A stretch of DNA of 64,000 bases from Solidesulfovibrio magneticus RS-1 (GTDB lineage Bacteria; Desulfobacterota; Desulfovibrionia; Desulfovibrionales; Desulfovibrionaceae): assembly GCF_000010665.1 (NCBI RefSeq), contig NC_012796.1, positions 4,121,501-4,185,500 on the forward strand, given 5' to 3'. The notes below the pieces were generated by a model. That model was not told the origin of the DNA and did no database searches. It saw only the letters and a program-made list of their open reading frames with translations. Of this stretch, positions 36,723 to 45,226 are shown one piece after another. How positions within the stretch are numbered: the stretch's first letter is position 1; every line of letters begins with the position of its first letter. The translations under genes were made by a program, and so were the position numbers.

Positions 36723-37124
36723 ATGGGTAAGATCGAATGGACGCCGGCATTGAGTGTTGGCGTAGAAATAATAGACCAAGAGCATCAAAAGTTAATTTCA
36801 CTCTGCAATAAACTTATCTCAAATGTTAAGGGCGACAAAGACGCCAGCATGATTACTGAATCATTTAAGGAACTTCGTGCTTATACTGTTTATCATTTTG
36901 ACAATGAAGAAAGTTATCAGAAAAAGATTTCTTTTCCTGAGGCAAATGCCCATGCCCAAGAACATGCCAAGCTAAAACAAGACGTTAAGGCATTTCAGCA
37001 ATCTCTGTATAGAGAAGGATTCATTTCTGAGGAATCGGTGATTGCTTTTTTAAAAAAATGGCTAATTAATCATGTATTGTATCAAGACATGAAAATGAAG
37101 ACCTTTTTGAAATTGCAAGAGTAA
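36723..37124 (+). CDS. Bacteriohemerythrin, canonical
   Basis: 133 residues, starting with the typical IEWTPALSVGVEIIDQEHQKLI, then YHFDNEESYQ, HAQEHAKLK and NHVLYQDMKM. All seven expected metal ligands appear to be present, together with the usual four-helix length. No signal peptide, so cytoplasmic. With the copy at 36189 and the hemerythrin chemoreceptor at 18095, the window encodes three hemerythrin domains, as expected for an anaerobe that meets oxygen. Confidence 0.92.
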   Translation: MGKIEWTPALSVGVEIIDQEHQKLISLCNKLISNVKGDKDASMITESFKELRAYTVYHFDNEESYQKKISFPEANAHAQEHAKLKQDVKAFQQSLYREGFISEESVIAFLKKWLINHVLYQDMKMKTFLKLQE

Positions 37125-37290
37125 TTTGGGTATTTTATGGAAGTTTAATGTCAAACTTAGATGGTCACAGTATTTTTTTAGCCGTAGGCCTTGTTGTTTA
37201 TTGAATGTCACAGATGGCATATCCTCAATTGTTGTAGATGCTGTTGGAATATTTGAATAGATTTTATTTTTGCACACAGGGGAATGGATT

Positions 37291-37713
37291 ATGCTAAAGT
37301 GTTTTACTAACGAAACGGCAAAACCTCCTCGTGGGATCAAAAGGAAGAAGTCTGGTTCACGGCAACTTTCGCTTTGGAATACGACTTTCCGTAGTATTTC
37401 AAAGGTAAATTGCTCTCTAGATGAACATTCTCTTCGAGAGATAGCGCCTCTTTGGACAAATGCAGTGATAGATTTAGATTTGCCTGATGTTAAAGCGTTG
37501 GAAATCAAGTGTCAGGATGTGTCAGAATCCATTTGTTCTAGTGCCTCGCGTATTTGTAGAACATTGAAAGAAAAGGGGCTACACCACCCGTCTGACGTGG
37601 CTGCTTATCTAGTTCTTCGTGAACTAGACGACAAGGGGCAACGTGATGTCCCTGAGTTTCGGCTTAAAGTCATCGATTTTGGAATTACTTCACTCGTAAA
37701 GCAAGGAAAATAG
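37291..37713 (+). CDS. Hypothetical protein, unrecognised
   Basis: 140 residues from ATG 37291, preceded by GGGGAATGG; an in-frame TTG 21 bases earlier is less likely. The N-terminus is basic (PPRGIKRKKSG); the middle has SICSSASRICRTLKEKG, and the C-terminus contains VAAYLVLRELDDKG. No membrane segment or recognised motif is present. Its stop codon overlaps the edge of the damaged copy of the small acidic gene. Composition is compatible with coding. Confidence 0.5.
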   Translation: MLKCFTNETAKPPRGIKRKKSGSRQLSLWNTTFRSISKVNCSLDEHSLREIAPLWTNAVIDLDLPDVKALEIKCQDVSESICSSASRICRTLKEKGLHHPSDVAAYLVLRELDDKGQRDVPEFRLKVIDFGITSLVKQGK

Positions 37714-37745
37714 TCGATAAAAAAGCCCATCTGAAGAAGCTAGGC
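37713..37745 (+). pseudogene. Damaged copy of the start of the small acidic protein gene
   Basis: The sequence AAAAAAGCCCATCTGAAGAA resembles codons 2-8 of the gene at 35554 (KKAHLKK), but the start codon is ATA and a stop follows soon. Similarity fades after about 37745. It is a small duplication relic. Confidence 0.55.
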
Positions 37746-37820
37746 AGCATATAAACTTCTAAGGCCAAGCATGATTTTCCTGCAGATTCAATCAACTCAA
37801 AATTTTTAAATAAGATATGG

Positions 37821-38804
37821 ATGGTTATGTCTACATTTGGAAAGCTTGAAAAAGTTGATCTTCGGTCTGGCTGGCTAAATGAAGCTGGTGATTTTACGCC
37901 CTGGCTTGCTCAGGAAGAAAATTTATCATTATTGGGCGACTCTATAAACTTGCAACTTGAATTGGAAGCTGAAGAGAAAAATGTTGGTCCATTCCGTGCG
38001 GATATCCTTTGTAAAGACATTGCAACAAATGAATGGGTTCTGGTTGAAAATCAACTAGAAAAAACTGATCACACCCATCTCGGTCAGCTTCTAACATATG
38101 CGGCTGGTCTTGATGCAGCGACAATTATCTGGGTTGCTGCTAGCTTTACAGATGAGCATCGTGCCGCACTTGATTGGTTAAATCAAATAACAGATGATAA
38201 ATTCAAATTCTTTGGACTGGAGATAGAGCTTTGGAAAATCAATGACTCTTTGCCTGCTCCAAAATTCAATATCATATCAATGCCAAACGATTGGCTTAAG
38301 TCAGTGACAAAAGCAAAAACAGTTGTTTCGTCAGAGTTGACATCGACCCAATCTTTTTATGTAGAATTTTGGTCTGGGTTATTTAGCCAGATGAAACATC
38401 ACTGCAAAATTTTAAAGCCTACTAAACCATTGCCTCAAAACTGGATGAACATATCTATAGGCCGAAGTTACGCCCGCCTGACTGCTGCAGTAAGTCTCAA
38501 AGAAGGGTGGATTGGAGTTACACTTTGCCTTACTGGTGATATTTCTAGGCAATTATATAGCATGCTAGAAGACCAAAAGGATCAAATTGAGCAGGAATAT
38601 GGTCACAGCTTGTGGTGGCTTGGAACTCCCAAAAAAGTAGAAAGCTACATTAGCTTTCGGTTGAACAATGTTGGCTTGCAAGATCGGGAGCGATGGGCAA
38701 GTTATTTTCTTTGGTATGTTGAAAACTTGGAGCTATTTTACAAGGTGCTTGGCAAAAGAGTGTTGAATGTAGACGTAAAGAATTTTCCCAACGACAACGC
38801 TTAA
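37821..38804 (+). CDS. DUF4268 protein with PD-(D/E)XK-like nuclease core
   Basis: 327 residues (the start could also be ATG 37827). The N-terminal half carries a PD-(D/E)XK-type pattern: GPFRADILCKD, then WVLVENQLEKTDHTHLGQLLTYAAG, where the Asp, Glu and following residues match the usual metal-binding arrangement. The C-terminal half (from about residue 180) resembles DUF4268, with FYVEFWSGL, WMNISIGRSYARL and WWLGTPKKVESYI. Members often lie beside restriction systems and are suspected nucleases. Here it precedes an HNH endonuclease gene by about 35 bases on the same strand, and no methyltransferase is seen. Confidence 0.78.
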   Translation: MVMSTFGKLEKVDLRSGWLNEAGDFTPWLAQEENLSLLGDSINLQLELEAEEKNVGPFRADILCKDIATNEWVLVENQLEKTDHTHLGQLLTYAAGLDAATIIWVAASFTDEHRAALDWLNQITDDKFKFFGLEIELWKINDSLPAPKFNIISMPNDWLKSVTKAKTVVSSELTSTQSFYVEFWSGLFSQMKHHCKILKPTKPLPQNWMNISIGRSYARLTAAVSLKEGWIGVTLCLTGDISRQLYSMLEDQKDQIEQEYGHSLWWLGTPKKVESYISFRLNNVGLQDRERWASYFLWYVENLELFYKVLGKRVLNVDVKNFPNDNA

Positions 38805-38838
38805 CACCTTGTTTTTGTTTATAGACCTTGCAGAGGAT

Positions 38839-39564
38839 ATGGTTATGCAAAATCCGCCATGGACACGTGATGAGTTGATACTGGCCTTAGATCTGTATAT
38901 TAAACACAGAGGCTCTCCTCCTGGTAAAAATAGTGCTGCGGTCTTACAGTTGTCAAATCAACTCAATGAAATGGGCAGAAATGTTGAATGCCGGGATGAA
39001 GATTACCGCAACACCAGCGGTGTCTACATGAAGATGATGAATTTTCGTAGTCTTGATCCTTTGTACACATCTACTGGCAAAAAGGGACTCACCGGCATTG
39101 GTTCTGGCGATAAAAAAGTTTGGGATGAATATAATGGCAATGTTATGGAGTTGCGAGAAGCTGCAAATGTAATTATAAAAAACATTGGAGTAGACAGAAG
39201 TATAGGTCAGAAGAACCTTCAAAAGTATATTGCAGAGGCAAGAGAGGGGAAAGTTTTGACAAAGATCCATGTCCAGAGAGAACGAAGTAAGTCTTTGATA
39301 GAAAGTAAGAAAAAATACGTCATGAATACTTGTGGAGTACTTGAGTGTGAAGTTTGTGGTTTTAGCTTTCATAAATTCTACGGAGAAAGAGGGAAAAACT
39401 TCGCTGAGGTTCATCACATCAAGCCTTTGTCATATTTAGATGCTGAAGCTAGTACAAAAATAGAAGACCTTGCTATAGTTTGTTCAAATTGCCACAGAAT
39501 GATTCACTCCCAACTTCCTTGGCTTGCCATACAGGAACTTAAAGACCTCATCGCTTCAACGTAA
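38839..39564 (+). CDS. HNH endonuclease
   Basis: 241 residues from ATG 38839, preceded by AGAGGA. The N-terminal half contains PPWTRDELILALDLY and EMGRNVECRDEDYRNTSGVYMKM, as found in HNH proteins annotated as restriction-type. The HNH domain is C-terminal: CEVCGFSF, FAEVHHIKPLS, and IVCSNCHRMIH, with two zinc-binding Cys pairs and catalytic His. There is no methyltransferase beside it. Together with the preceding DUF4268 gene it forms a probable two-gene nuclease unit that might act on foreign or modified DNA (inference). Confidence 0.85.
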   Translation: MVMQNPPWTRDELILALDLYIKHRGSPPGKNSAAVLQLSNQLNEMGRNVECRDEDYRNTSGVYMKMMNFRSLDPLYTSTGKKGLTGIGSGDKKVWDEYNGNVMELREAANVIIKNIGVDRSIGQKNLQKYIAEAREGKVLTKIHVQRERSKSLIESKKKYVMNTCGVLECEVCGFSFHKFYGERGKNFAEVHHIKPLSYLDAEASTKIEDLAIVCSNCHRMIHSQLPWLAIQELKDLIAST

Positions 39565-39630
39565 CAATGATCCAATTTTTTTTAGTTGAACTAAATCGAA
39601 TCCGTACTGCTTATTGAGAATAAGGCCATT

Positions 39631-39834
39631 ATGAAAAGCAAACTCACCGCGCTCTTTGCCTGGCTAGTCGGCGGAGCTGTCCTGGCCTACCTGTTCGTGT
39701 TCGGGGTAGGAACGGGCTCCTGTACCCCCTGAATGGCCCTAGGAGCCTCAGGAGTCGCGGGATACGGCTCCTTCATCTTGGGCAAGTGGTTTGGCAGGGG
39801 AAAGTCCAAGGACCGGGACCAGGGCGACAATTAG
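39631..39834 (+). pseudogene. Small membrane protein gene with an in-frame TGA
   Basis: From ATG 39631 the frame reads MKSKLTALFAWLVGGAVLAY and further hydrophobic residues to GTGSCTP, then TGA (39730-39732), then continues in frame MALGASGVAGYGSFILGKWF and a charged tail to TAG. Both halves look like parts of one two-segment membrane protein, and TGG (Trp) to TGA is the simplest explanation. The piece is much more GC-rich than its neighbours. Selenocysteine at this codon cannot be excluded but I see no convincing element for it. Confidence 0.55.
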
Positions 39835-39884
39835 CAAAAAAACTGGTGAGGCCAAATGATGACCCCACCAGTACATATACTTAA

Positions 39885-40331
39885 CTAAGACTTCGCTTCT
39901 TTCCCGTCGCGAGGATCAACGGGCAAGACAATCATCTCTTCAAAAGACAAAGGTCTAGTTCTATTCTTGAACTTCCGAGGCGAGTAAGCCAACTCCAACA
40001 GTTGTGGTATTTCAAAAGCTTCCTGTTGAAACGACTTGTTGCTCTCGTATGTTCGAATGAATTTCGATATCATTTTTTCAACGCATTCGACATCACAATC
40101 CTCGATCGTGAATTTGATTGTTTTCACCGTGCCGATCTTCTTGACAACAGGACTGCCGCTGGCGTCATCAATGCAAACAATCGTCAACATATTGATAGGC
40201 AATCCTTCGCCGGAGAAAGTATCGAGAATCGGTTCTTCGGCGATAAGCTTGAATTTTCCAGAGCTTTTATTGGTGACAGTGAAACGTTTGCGGATAGCTC
40301 CGCTTTCAGATATGGCGTAGTAATTTTTCAT
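39885..40331 (-). CDS. Hypothetical protein, unrecognised
   Basis: 148 residues on the minus strand, with AAGGGA before the ATG at 40331. Mixed strand-rich composition: KFKLIAEEPILDTFSG, MLTIVCIDD, GTVKTIKFTIEDCDVECVEKM. Not recognised; no membrane segment or signal peptide. It is the last gene of a minus-strand series that ends upstream in the integrase at 42499, so it is probably cargo of that cassette. Confidence 0.55.
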   Translation of the reverse strand: MKNYYAISESGAIRKRFTVTNKSSGKFKLIAEEPILDTFSGEGLPINMLTIVCIDDASGSPVVKKIGTVKTIKFTIEDCDVECVEKMISKFIRTYESNKSFQQEAFEIPQLLELAYSPRKFKNRTRPLSFEEMIVLPVDPRDGKEAKS

Positions 40332-40444
40332 GCTAATCCCTTTTTGTTTCTTAGGGTGTTATTTGTATTTTTTTGTATTTTTCGACTAAAATAAACAACT
40401 CATTGTTTAGATTGCATTGTTGGATTTGTTTCGTTTTTGTAGTT

Positions 40445-40471
40445 GAGGGCATCCTTTTCAGAATGCCCTTT
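40445..40471. terminator. Dyad between two minus-strand genes
   Basis: GAGGGCATCC and GAATGCCC form an imperfect hairpin followed by TTTTCT on the plus strand. The T-run is on the plus side, so it would stop plus-strand transcripts; its effect on the minus-strand genes is unclear. Confidence 0.4.
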
Positions 40472-40498
40472 TCTCCTATGACGAATAGAATTTACCTG

Positions 40499-41212
40499 CT
40501 ACTTACCTAACGGATATTCCATCCACTCTCGACCATCGAGAAGGTTGCCGTTCTTCTGCTTCCGTACGCCACCCCACTGCTTGAACAAGAAAGGAACCTT
40601 CTTGGATAAGCATTGATTACGGATATCAGTTGCCCAAGCTGGTTCCATTGGCCGGGCGCCGGGGCCGGATTCGCCGCCGACAATCACCCATCCGATCCCG
40701 TCCAGGTTGATCTCGTGCAGTGGCCCAAGGAGCGGTTCAAAGCTGGTGAACCGTACAGCCGCAGGGACAGTGCGAAGACAATCCAGGCGGTAAAGGTATT
40801 CCTGGCGCTCTACCGTGACCCCCATCCAGATATTCGGCCACCAAGTCAGTGTTGGAGCAAGTTCAGCCAACCGTTCAGCACGCTTTGTCAAAACCTGGAA
40901 GGTATGCTGTCCAGCTTGGCCCATGACGGCGAAGACATCCTTGATGAACTCGAGCGGAACATCCTTGTGGAACAAGTCCGACATGGAATTGACAAAGATC
41001 ATCGTTGGCTTCTTGGTCTTCAGTGGTTCATCGAGCTTGTCCGGGTGGATTGCCAACTTAAACCCATCTTTATATTTTGCGAGTCCCATACAGTGGCAAC
41101 GATGAGCCATGCGCTCCGCATAGCAATTTAAGCAACCAGGACTGATCTTGGTACACCCTGTTACGGGATTCCATGTCTTTTCAGTCCAATTAATTTTTGT
41201 GTTTGTAAGCAT
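40499..41212 (-). CDS. DUF5131 / phage Gp37-Gp68 family protein
   Basis: 237 residues from ATG 41212; a longer start exists but lacks family similarity. Characteristic features: KINWTEKTWNPVTGCTKISP, the Cys set C20-x6-C27-x2-C30, MIFVNSMSDLFH, FQVLTKRAERL, WMGVTVE and VIVGGESGPGARPM. Members are widespread in phages and mobile elements and are related to radical SAM-type barrels; no activity is firmly known. They are often encoded beside a three-Cys-motif partner protein (TcmP), which is not seen here. It belongs to the minus-strand cassette of the integrase. Confidence 0.88.
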   Translation of the reverse strand: MLTNTKINWTEKTWNPVTGCTKISPGCLNCYAERMAHRCHCMGLAKYKDGFKLAIHPDKLDEPLKTKKPTMIFVNSMSDLFHKDVPLEFIKDVFAVMGQAGQHTFQVLTKRAERLAELAPTLTWWPNIWMGVTVERQEYLYRLDCLRTVPAAVRFTSFEPLLGPLHEINLDGIGWVIVGGESGPGARPMEPAWATDIRNQCLSKKVPFLFKQWGGVRKQKNGNLLDGREWMEYPLGK

Positions 41213-41625
41213 TTTTTTTCTCGCTTTGTTTAGTGTTGTAATTTTTAAAACTTGTAACAACCTTTTGTATCCATCAAGGCTTTCTTAATTCAGTTGTTTG
41301 TTGACTACAACCAAGCTTTTAACGAAAGACAAAACCTATTGTGTTTCCAATTAGCGTTTATTATACTCGCAATTGCGCCGCGCCACTCACTCTCTACGGA
41401 AGCCATAAACACGGTTTTTGGGCCTGTCAATTAAATTTGAAAAAATTTTTATGAGTAATTTCGAATTTAACACAGATTTAACTCCAAAGGTACAGAAAAA
41501 TATAATAGCTACTTCAGTAGTGCTCCATTGGTTTTGATTGCGAAGGTGTAATGAAACAAGACAGTAATTGCTATTGATATGTTTTTGTTACAAAGAAGCA
41601 TCGTTTTGGTCAGTAAAAGTAAATT

Positions 41626-41664
41626 TAAAAAGGGTGAAGCTGCCAAGTGGCAACCTCACCCTTC
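41626..41664 (-). terminator. Terminator behind the 41686 gene
   Basis: Stem arms 41631-41645 and 41648-41662 pair over AGGGTGA and GCCA segments with small mismatches; on the minus strand TTTTTAAATTT follows. It lies directly beyond the stop codon of the gene at 41686-42063. The surrounding gap 41213-41630 shows no supportable gene. Confidence 0.8.
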
Positions 41665-41685
41665 CTCTAGAACTTATGTGATTTT

Positions 41686-42063
41686 CTAACGTTGTTTTTT
41701 AAAGACAGTTGGATAAATTGTATTATTAAAACATTCAAGAGAATGAACCGGATAAGGGTCATGGTGTCCATGTTCATACAGAGTAATCAGAGCAGAAAAC
41801 ATTTTTCTTACAAGAGAACGCTTCAAATTGCTGAAGTTATAATTCTTAAGAAAAGTTTTTCTACATTCTTCTATATGAGTTTGATGCTTCCCCTTTGTGC
41901 GTTTAGAAAGGACTATATTAATACTTTCTTCCGAATGAATATCTTGACTTTCGCTACTCGATATTGTTTGAATAACTTTAAACGCACCAGTCGCTGGATT
42001 AGTAACTTTACACGTAAAGAACTTTCCACAAGAGGCGACTTCAAAGTAATAACAGCATCCCAT
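41686..42063 (-). CDS. Hypothetical protein, unrecognised
   Basis: 125 residues on the minus strand. A Cys-containing N-terminus (MGCCYYFEVASCGKFFTCKV) leads into a basic C-terminal half. There is a GGAGAAAA-like ribosome-binding site before the ATG. It lies between the integrase cassette and its own terminator. No family recognised. Confidence 0.5.
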   Translation of the reverse strand: MGCCYYFEVASCGKFFTCKVTNPATGAFKVIQTISSSESQDIHSEESINIVLSKRTKGKHQTHIEECRKTFLKNYNFSNLKRSLVRKMFSALITLYEHGHHDPYPVHSLECFNNTIYPTVFKKQR

Positions 42064-42131
42064 ACATTTTCTCCTAAGTTTTTATACTTAAACAGTCTAA
42101 TTAGATAAAATAGTCATTGCTGCTGACTTAA

Positions 42132-42482
42132 TTACCATCTACGAGAAATCAATTTACAAACTTCAGCATGAAAAATATCATCAAGATAGCGTACGAAATA
42201 ATACGTGCGGCTGTCTAAAGGGAGGCTCTTGATGTCAGGTGAGTTTGCTTCTTTAAAAACTTTCAACACTACATCCATTGGAATGTCTTCTTTAATAATT
42301 TTCGAAGCCATATTCTCGTTAACTTCATAACGAGTCATATTTACAGGAAACGACAATCCAATTGCTATATGATTATTCTTGCGAAAAATATTAAACTTTG
42401 GCCACGCGCCAAGTGACTTGGCGATGTTTGAAATGTAGTCATGTAATGCGCTATAGACAAAAAAACTGAAGTCTTGATTCAT
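42132..42482 (-). CDS. Hypothetical protein, unrecognised
   Basis: 116 residues on the minus strand, starting 16 bases after the integrase stop codon, with AAAAAAAGGAAG before the ATG. It is a mixed alpha/beta-looking protein (FRKNNHIAIGLSFPVN, SRTYYFVRYLDDIF). Not recognised. Tight spacing makes it a co-transcribed gene of the integrase. Confidence 0.55.
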   Translation of the reverse strand: MNQDFSFFVYSALHDYISNIAKSLGAWPKFNIFRKNNHIAIGLSFPVNMTRYEVNENMASKIIKEDIPMDVVLKVFKEANSPDIKSLPLDSRTYYFVRYLDDIFHAEVCKLISRRW

Positions 42483-42498
42483 GACATGCTTCCTTTTT

Positions 42499-43584
42499 TT
42501 AAATAGTTAACTGAAAATTTCTACCTTCCATAACATTAGACAATGCTTCTCTTGTTTGACCTAATCCTAACCCATGTAAGTACCTCGCCGTTGTTGTTGG
42601 AGACTTATGTCTCAAAATTGCCTGGATAACTGACAAAGGTTGTCCAGCGCGAAAAAGGATTGTTGCTGTCAAGTGACGTATCGCATGGAATCCGAAAGGT
42701 TTAACTTTCGCCCGCTTGCATAATTTTTCCATGAAATGTTGTCGATACTTAAAAGGTTCACCCCAGTATTTAAGAGCAAACTCAGCATCAGAAGTATTTA
42801 CAAAAACAAAAGGTGACTTTGCTCGTCGAGACTCCAGCCATGCTTTTATGGCCAGCCTCAATTCATTTGTTAACGGCAAAACATCACATTCTTTATTCCC
42901 ATTTTCTCTTTTATTAGTCCAAATATTCACAGAACCAGTTACTAAGTCGAGATCGTCGACTTTCATGCGAAACACTTCTCCCTTTCTAGCTCCAAGATGG
43001 AGAAAAGTAAGAAGCATTACCTTATCCTGACCCTCGGCCAAATTGAAAACTTTCCAGAAGTCCTCCTCAGGGGGTACGTAACGTGGAGAACGAACTTCTG
43101 GGAAACGGTCAATGTCTTGGAATGGGTTTTCGTTTCTTGGAAAACCTGGAACATATTTACGACCCCAACCCCATGCAGCAGATAAGTTCTTTCGATCCCG
43201 GTTGGTAGCGTATCCAGTCCGTTTCTTGAATTGACCCCGAAGGAATTCCATTCCCTTGGAAGTATCGATGTCACTTGCCAAGGTTTCTTTGCCAATAAAC
43301 TTTGCAAAACGTTTACATGTTGCTAGTTTTTCGTCATATGTTTTCGAAGATTGTGATTCTTTTGAATAATCGAGATAGTTGTTGAGCCATGTTGCAACAC
43401 TACAGACCGTGTCGACCTTGGTCTGCTTCTCCATCATTTCCTTCCGTTTTTCTTCCTCCCATTGAACGGCGGCGCGGTAACTTTTCTGGCTGTCGTCCGG
43501 AAATCGACGTTCTTTCCGATTCCTGTGAACGGTTACTACTCCCTTCCATCGTGGATTCTTCGAACGCTTGTCTAAGGTTGGCAT
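42499..43584 (-). CDS. int: Tyrosine recombinase (phage-type integrase)
   Basis: 361 residues from ATG 43584 (an alternative start nine codons earlier). The N-terminal arm-binding part has KNPRWKGVVTVHRNRKERRF, then a SAM-like core-binding region (WLNNYLDYSKE to FAKFIGKE), and the catalytic domain: Arg in GARKGE, the HAIRH box, a further His in RHKSPTTTARYLHGLG with the nucleophilic Tyr. All catalytic residues appear intact. Its start overlaps the excisionase-like gene upstream by about 185 bases. It should mobilise the cassette around 39.8-43.8 kb; no matching att pair was found by eye. Confidence 0.92.
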   Translation of the reverse strand: MPTLDKRSKNPRWKGVVTVHRNRKERRFPDDSQKSYRAAVQWEEEKRKEMMEKQTKVDTVCSVATWLNNYLDYSKESQSSKTYDEKLATCKRFAKFIGKETLASDIDTSKGMEFLRGQFKKRTGYATNRDRKNLSAAWGWGRKYVPGFPRNENPFQDIDRFPEVRSPRYVPPEEDFWKVFNLAEGQDKVMLLTFLHLGARKGEVFRMKVDDLDLVTGSVNIWTNKRENGNKECDVLPLTNELRLAIKAWLESRRAKSPFVFVNTSDAEFALKYWGEPFKYRQHFMEKLCKRAKVKPFGFHAIRHLTATILFRAGQPLSVIQAILRHKSPTTTARYLHGLGLGQTREALSNVMEGRNFQLTI

Positions 43585-43756
43585 CAATCTTCTCCATGAC
43601 GATGTTTTCAAAGAAACGATAAGTCCCTGACGCTACTTCTACCCCACCGAACCGCCGATAGTGTCGGCGAACCGTACTTGCAGAGATGCCGAGTAACTTT
43701 CCTAACTCTGCAGGCGTAAGTGGTTTACCTAGATTTTCTTTGATTGAAATATTCAT
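43400..43756 (-). CDS. Excisionase-like helix-turn-helix protein
   Basis: 118 residues from ATG 43756. The N-terminal half is a helix-turn-helix of MerR/excisionase type: PLTPAELGKLLGISASTVRRHYRRFGGVEVASGTYRFFEN. The C-terminal part is basic and low in structure. Its 3' end overlaps the integrase gene in another frame by about 185 bases, unusually long, so the last ~60 residues may be a by-product and the true protein shorter, or the integrase may start later. Position just before int fits a directionality factor. Confidence 0.7.
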   Translation of the reverse strand: MNISIKENLGKPLTPAELGKLLGISASTVRRHYRRFGGVEVASGTYRFFENIVMEKIDANLRQAFEESTMEGSSNRSQESERTSISGRQPEKLPRRRSMGGRKTEGNDGEADQGRHGL

Positions 43757-44020
43757 ATGCTTTGCTCTGTTTGATTTGTTGTTTTCCAATGTCACTAGAT
43801 TCTATGCTTATTTCACTTTACTCTAAACCTCTTTAGTCGTTTTCAGTCGTGACCACAGTCGGCCGTTTTGTTCGTCAACACTATATCCATAAATATTTGT
43901 TTAAAATAAAATTGATTGAGCAAATATGACTATCAGAGATTACGGGGCAAATATTCTCAGGCAGCAACACAGATTTATGACCAGAATTAAGAAAAGGGCC
44001 GGCGTGCGGCCCTGTTTATG

Positions 44021-44578
44021 TTAAATGTTGTGATTAAGGATATCATTTATTTCTTCAGGCATGATTCCTAAGTATGCCCTAGTTATAGAGGGAGACGAAT
44101 GGTTACACCGTAACGCGATAAGTTCCCAAGAAACTCCAAATGTCTTCCGTTGATGGTAGCACCAGGTTTTCCGCAAGGTGTGAGCACCATACGAACCTTT
44201 GAGATTAATTGACTCTGCCCATTGTTTGACATATTTTGTGACGGCAAATGTTGTCAGAGGATAATTCGAACCTTTTCTGCTTTTGAAAAGGTAATGATTA
44301 TCCATGTGGTTTTCGCTTTTTAGGTACGCATCCAATGCTTCCTTGATCTCCTTGTTTAACAGCAAGATATTTGTCTTCCCGGTTTTCTTTTCTGTGACGG
44401 TAACACTTTGCCCTATTTTCAAGTCCTTTACGTCTTTAATTTTCAAAGACAGCAGATCTTGTGTTCTAAGGCCAGAGTTCACGCCAACCACAAAGAGTAA
44501 CAAGTTACGAGGGTTGTTTGAAAGTATCCGTTTGATACTTTTAACATCCTTAAGCTCTCTGATTGGCTCGACCTTCAT
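44021..44578 (-). CDS. Minimal tyrosine recombinase (catalytic domain only)
   Basis: 185 residues from ATG 44578, set by GGAGGG upstream. It has only the catalytic domain: Arg in SGLRTQDLLSLK, a beta-strand Lys region (VTVTEKKTGKT), HTLRKT, a CNHSSPSIT segment with the second His, and RAYLGI with the nucleophilic Tyr. No N-terminal DNA-binding part is present. Proteins of this size occur in phages and plasmids and may resolve multimers or promote integration. It lies just upstream (plus coordinates) of a plasmid-like region with duplicated ATPases. Confidence 0.85.
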   Translation of the reverse strand: MKVEPIRELKDVKSIKRILSNNPRNLLLFVVGVNSGLRTQDLLSLKIKDVKDLKIGQSVTVTEKKTGKTNILLLNKEIKEALDAYLKSENHMDNHYLFKSRKGSNYPLTTFAVTKYVKQWAESINLKGSYGAHTLRKTWCYHQRKTFGVSWELIALRCNHSSPSITRAYLGIMPEEINDILNHNI

Positions 44579-44845
44579 AATTCCCTCCAATGCCTGTTTT
44601 TAATCCCAAGATATTGTTTTGTGACTTTTAAAATGGTCTGCCAAAGCTCAAGGCCAAGCAACAGCAATGTTTGGCCTTGAAAACCAACGGTTTACCCTTA
44701 ATGTTGCTTTGAATGTACGTTATTATGTAAAAACGTACTTTGGATATCTTGTATATTTCTGTACGAAGTTAATGAAAATGACTGAAAGATAGCTACAATA
44801 AGAAATGCCATGCAAATTGCTTCACATGGCACTCCGGTTAGAGTG

Positions 44846-45226
44846 TTATGGGGTGATCTTTGTCAAAACGATCTTGCCTTCGATGATTTCCACCGAAAAC
44901 TCATCGCCTTCATTGACCTGAACATCGCCGAGGTCATGGACCTTCAGGTTTATCTTCAGGATGCCCTGCTGATTCACCTTCGGTCTCTTTGAATCCTTCA
45001 AATACAGATCCTTAACTTCGTAGAGAACACGGTCCGTCGAAATGAGTTTGAGGATGTACTGCTTCAACGTTTGTCGATGCTTAATGCCCATCCTGTCCAT
45101 GATTTGGGAGGCATCAAGACCATCCTTAACCAATTGTCGCAGAACGCGAGGATCGTACTTGGATTCCATCTTCCGCTTTGCTTCAGGGTTCTTCTCTTCC
45201 GGATTGTTTTCCTTCTTAGTCCCCAT
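44846..45226 (-). CDS. Helix-turn-helix protein with AbrB-like C-terminus
   Basis: 126 residues from ATG 45226, placed by AAAGGAGC. The N-terminus is very charged (KKENNPEEKNPEAKRK). A helix-turn-helix-like part follows (LVKDGLDASQIMDRMGIKHR), then a C-terminal segment ILKINLKVHDLGDVQVNEGD ending IVLTKI, which resembles an AbrB/MazE-type swapped hairpin (GD-x3-V-x-I, IxLxK). A longer protein with the same kind of tail is encoded at 50384. Each lies downstream of one of the two related ATPase genes. It is probably a small DNA-binding protein of the mobile region (inference). Confidence 0.6.
   Translation of the reverse strand: MGTKKENNPEEKNPEAKRKMESKYDPRVLRQLVKDGLDASQIMDRMGIKHRQTLKQYILKLISTDRVLYEVKDLYLKDSKRPKVNQQGILKINLKVHDLGDVQVNEGDEFSVEIIEGKIVLTKITP

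Noticed and set aside
39730-39732. Selenocysteine codon
   Set aside because: No convincing SECIS hairpin directly downstream and no redox-type motif; nonsense mutation is simpler.
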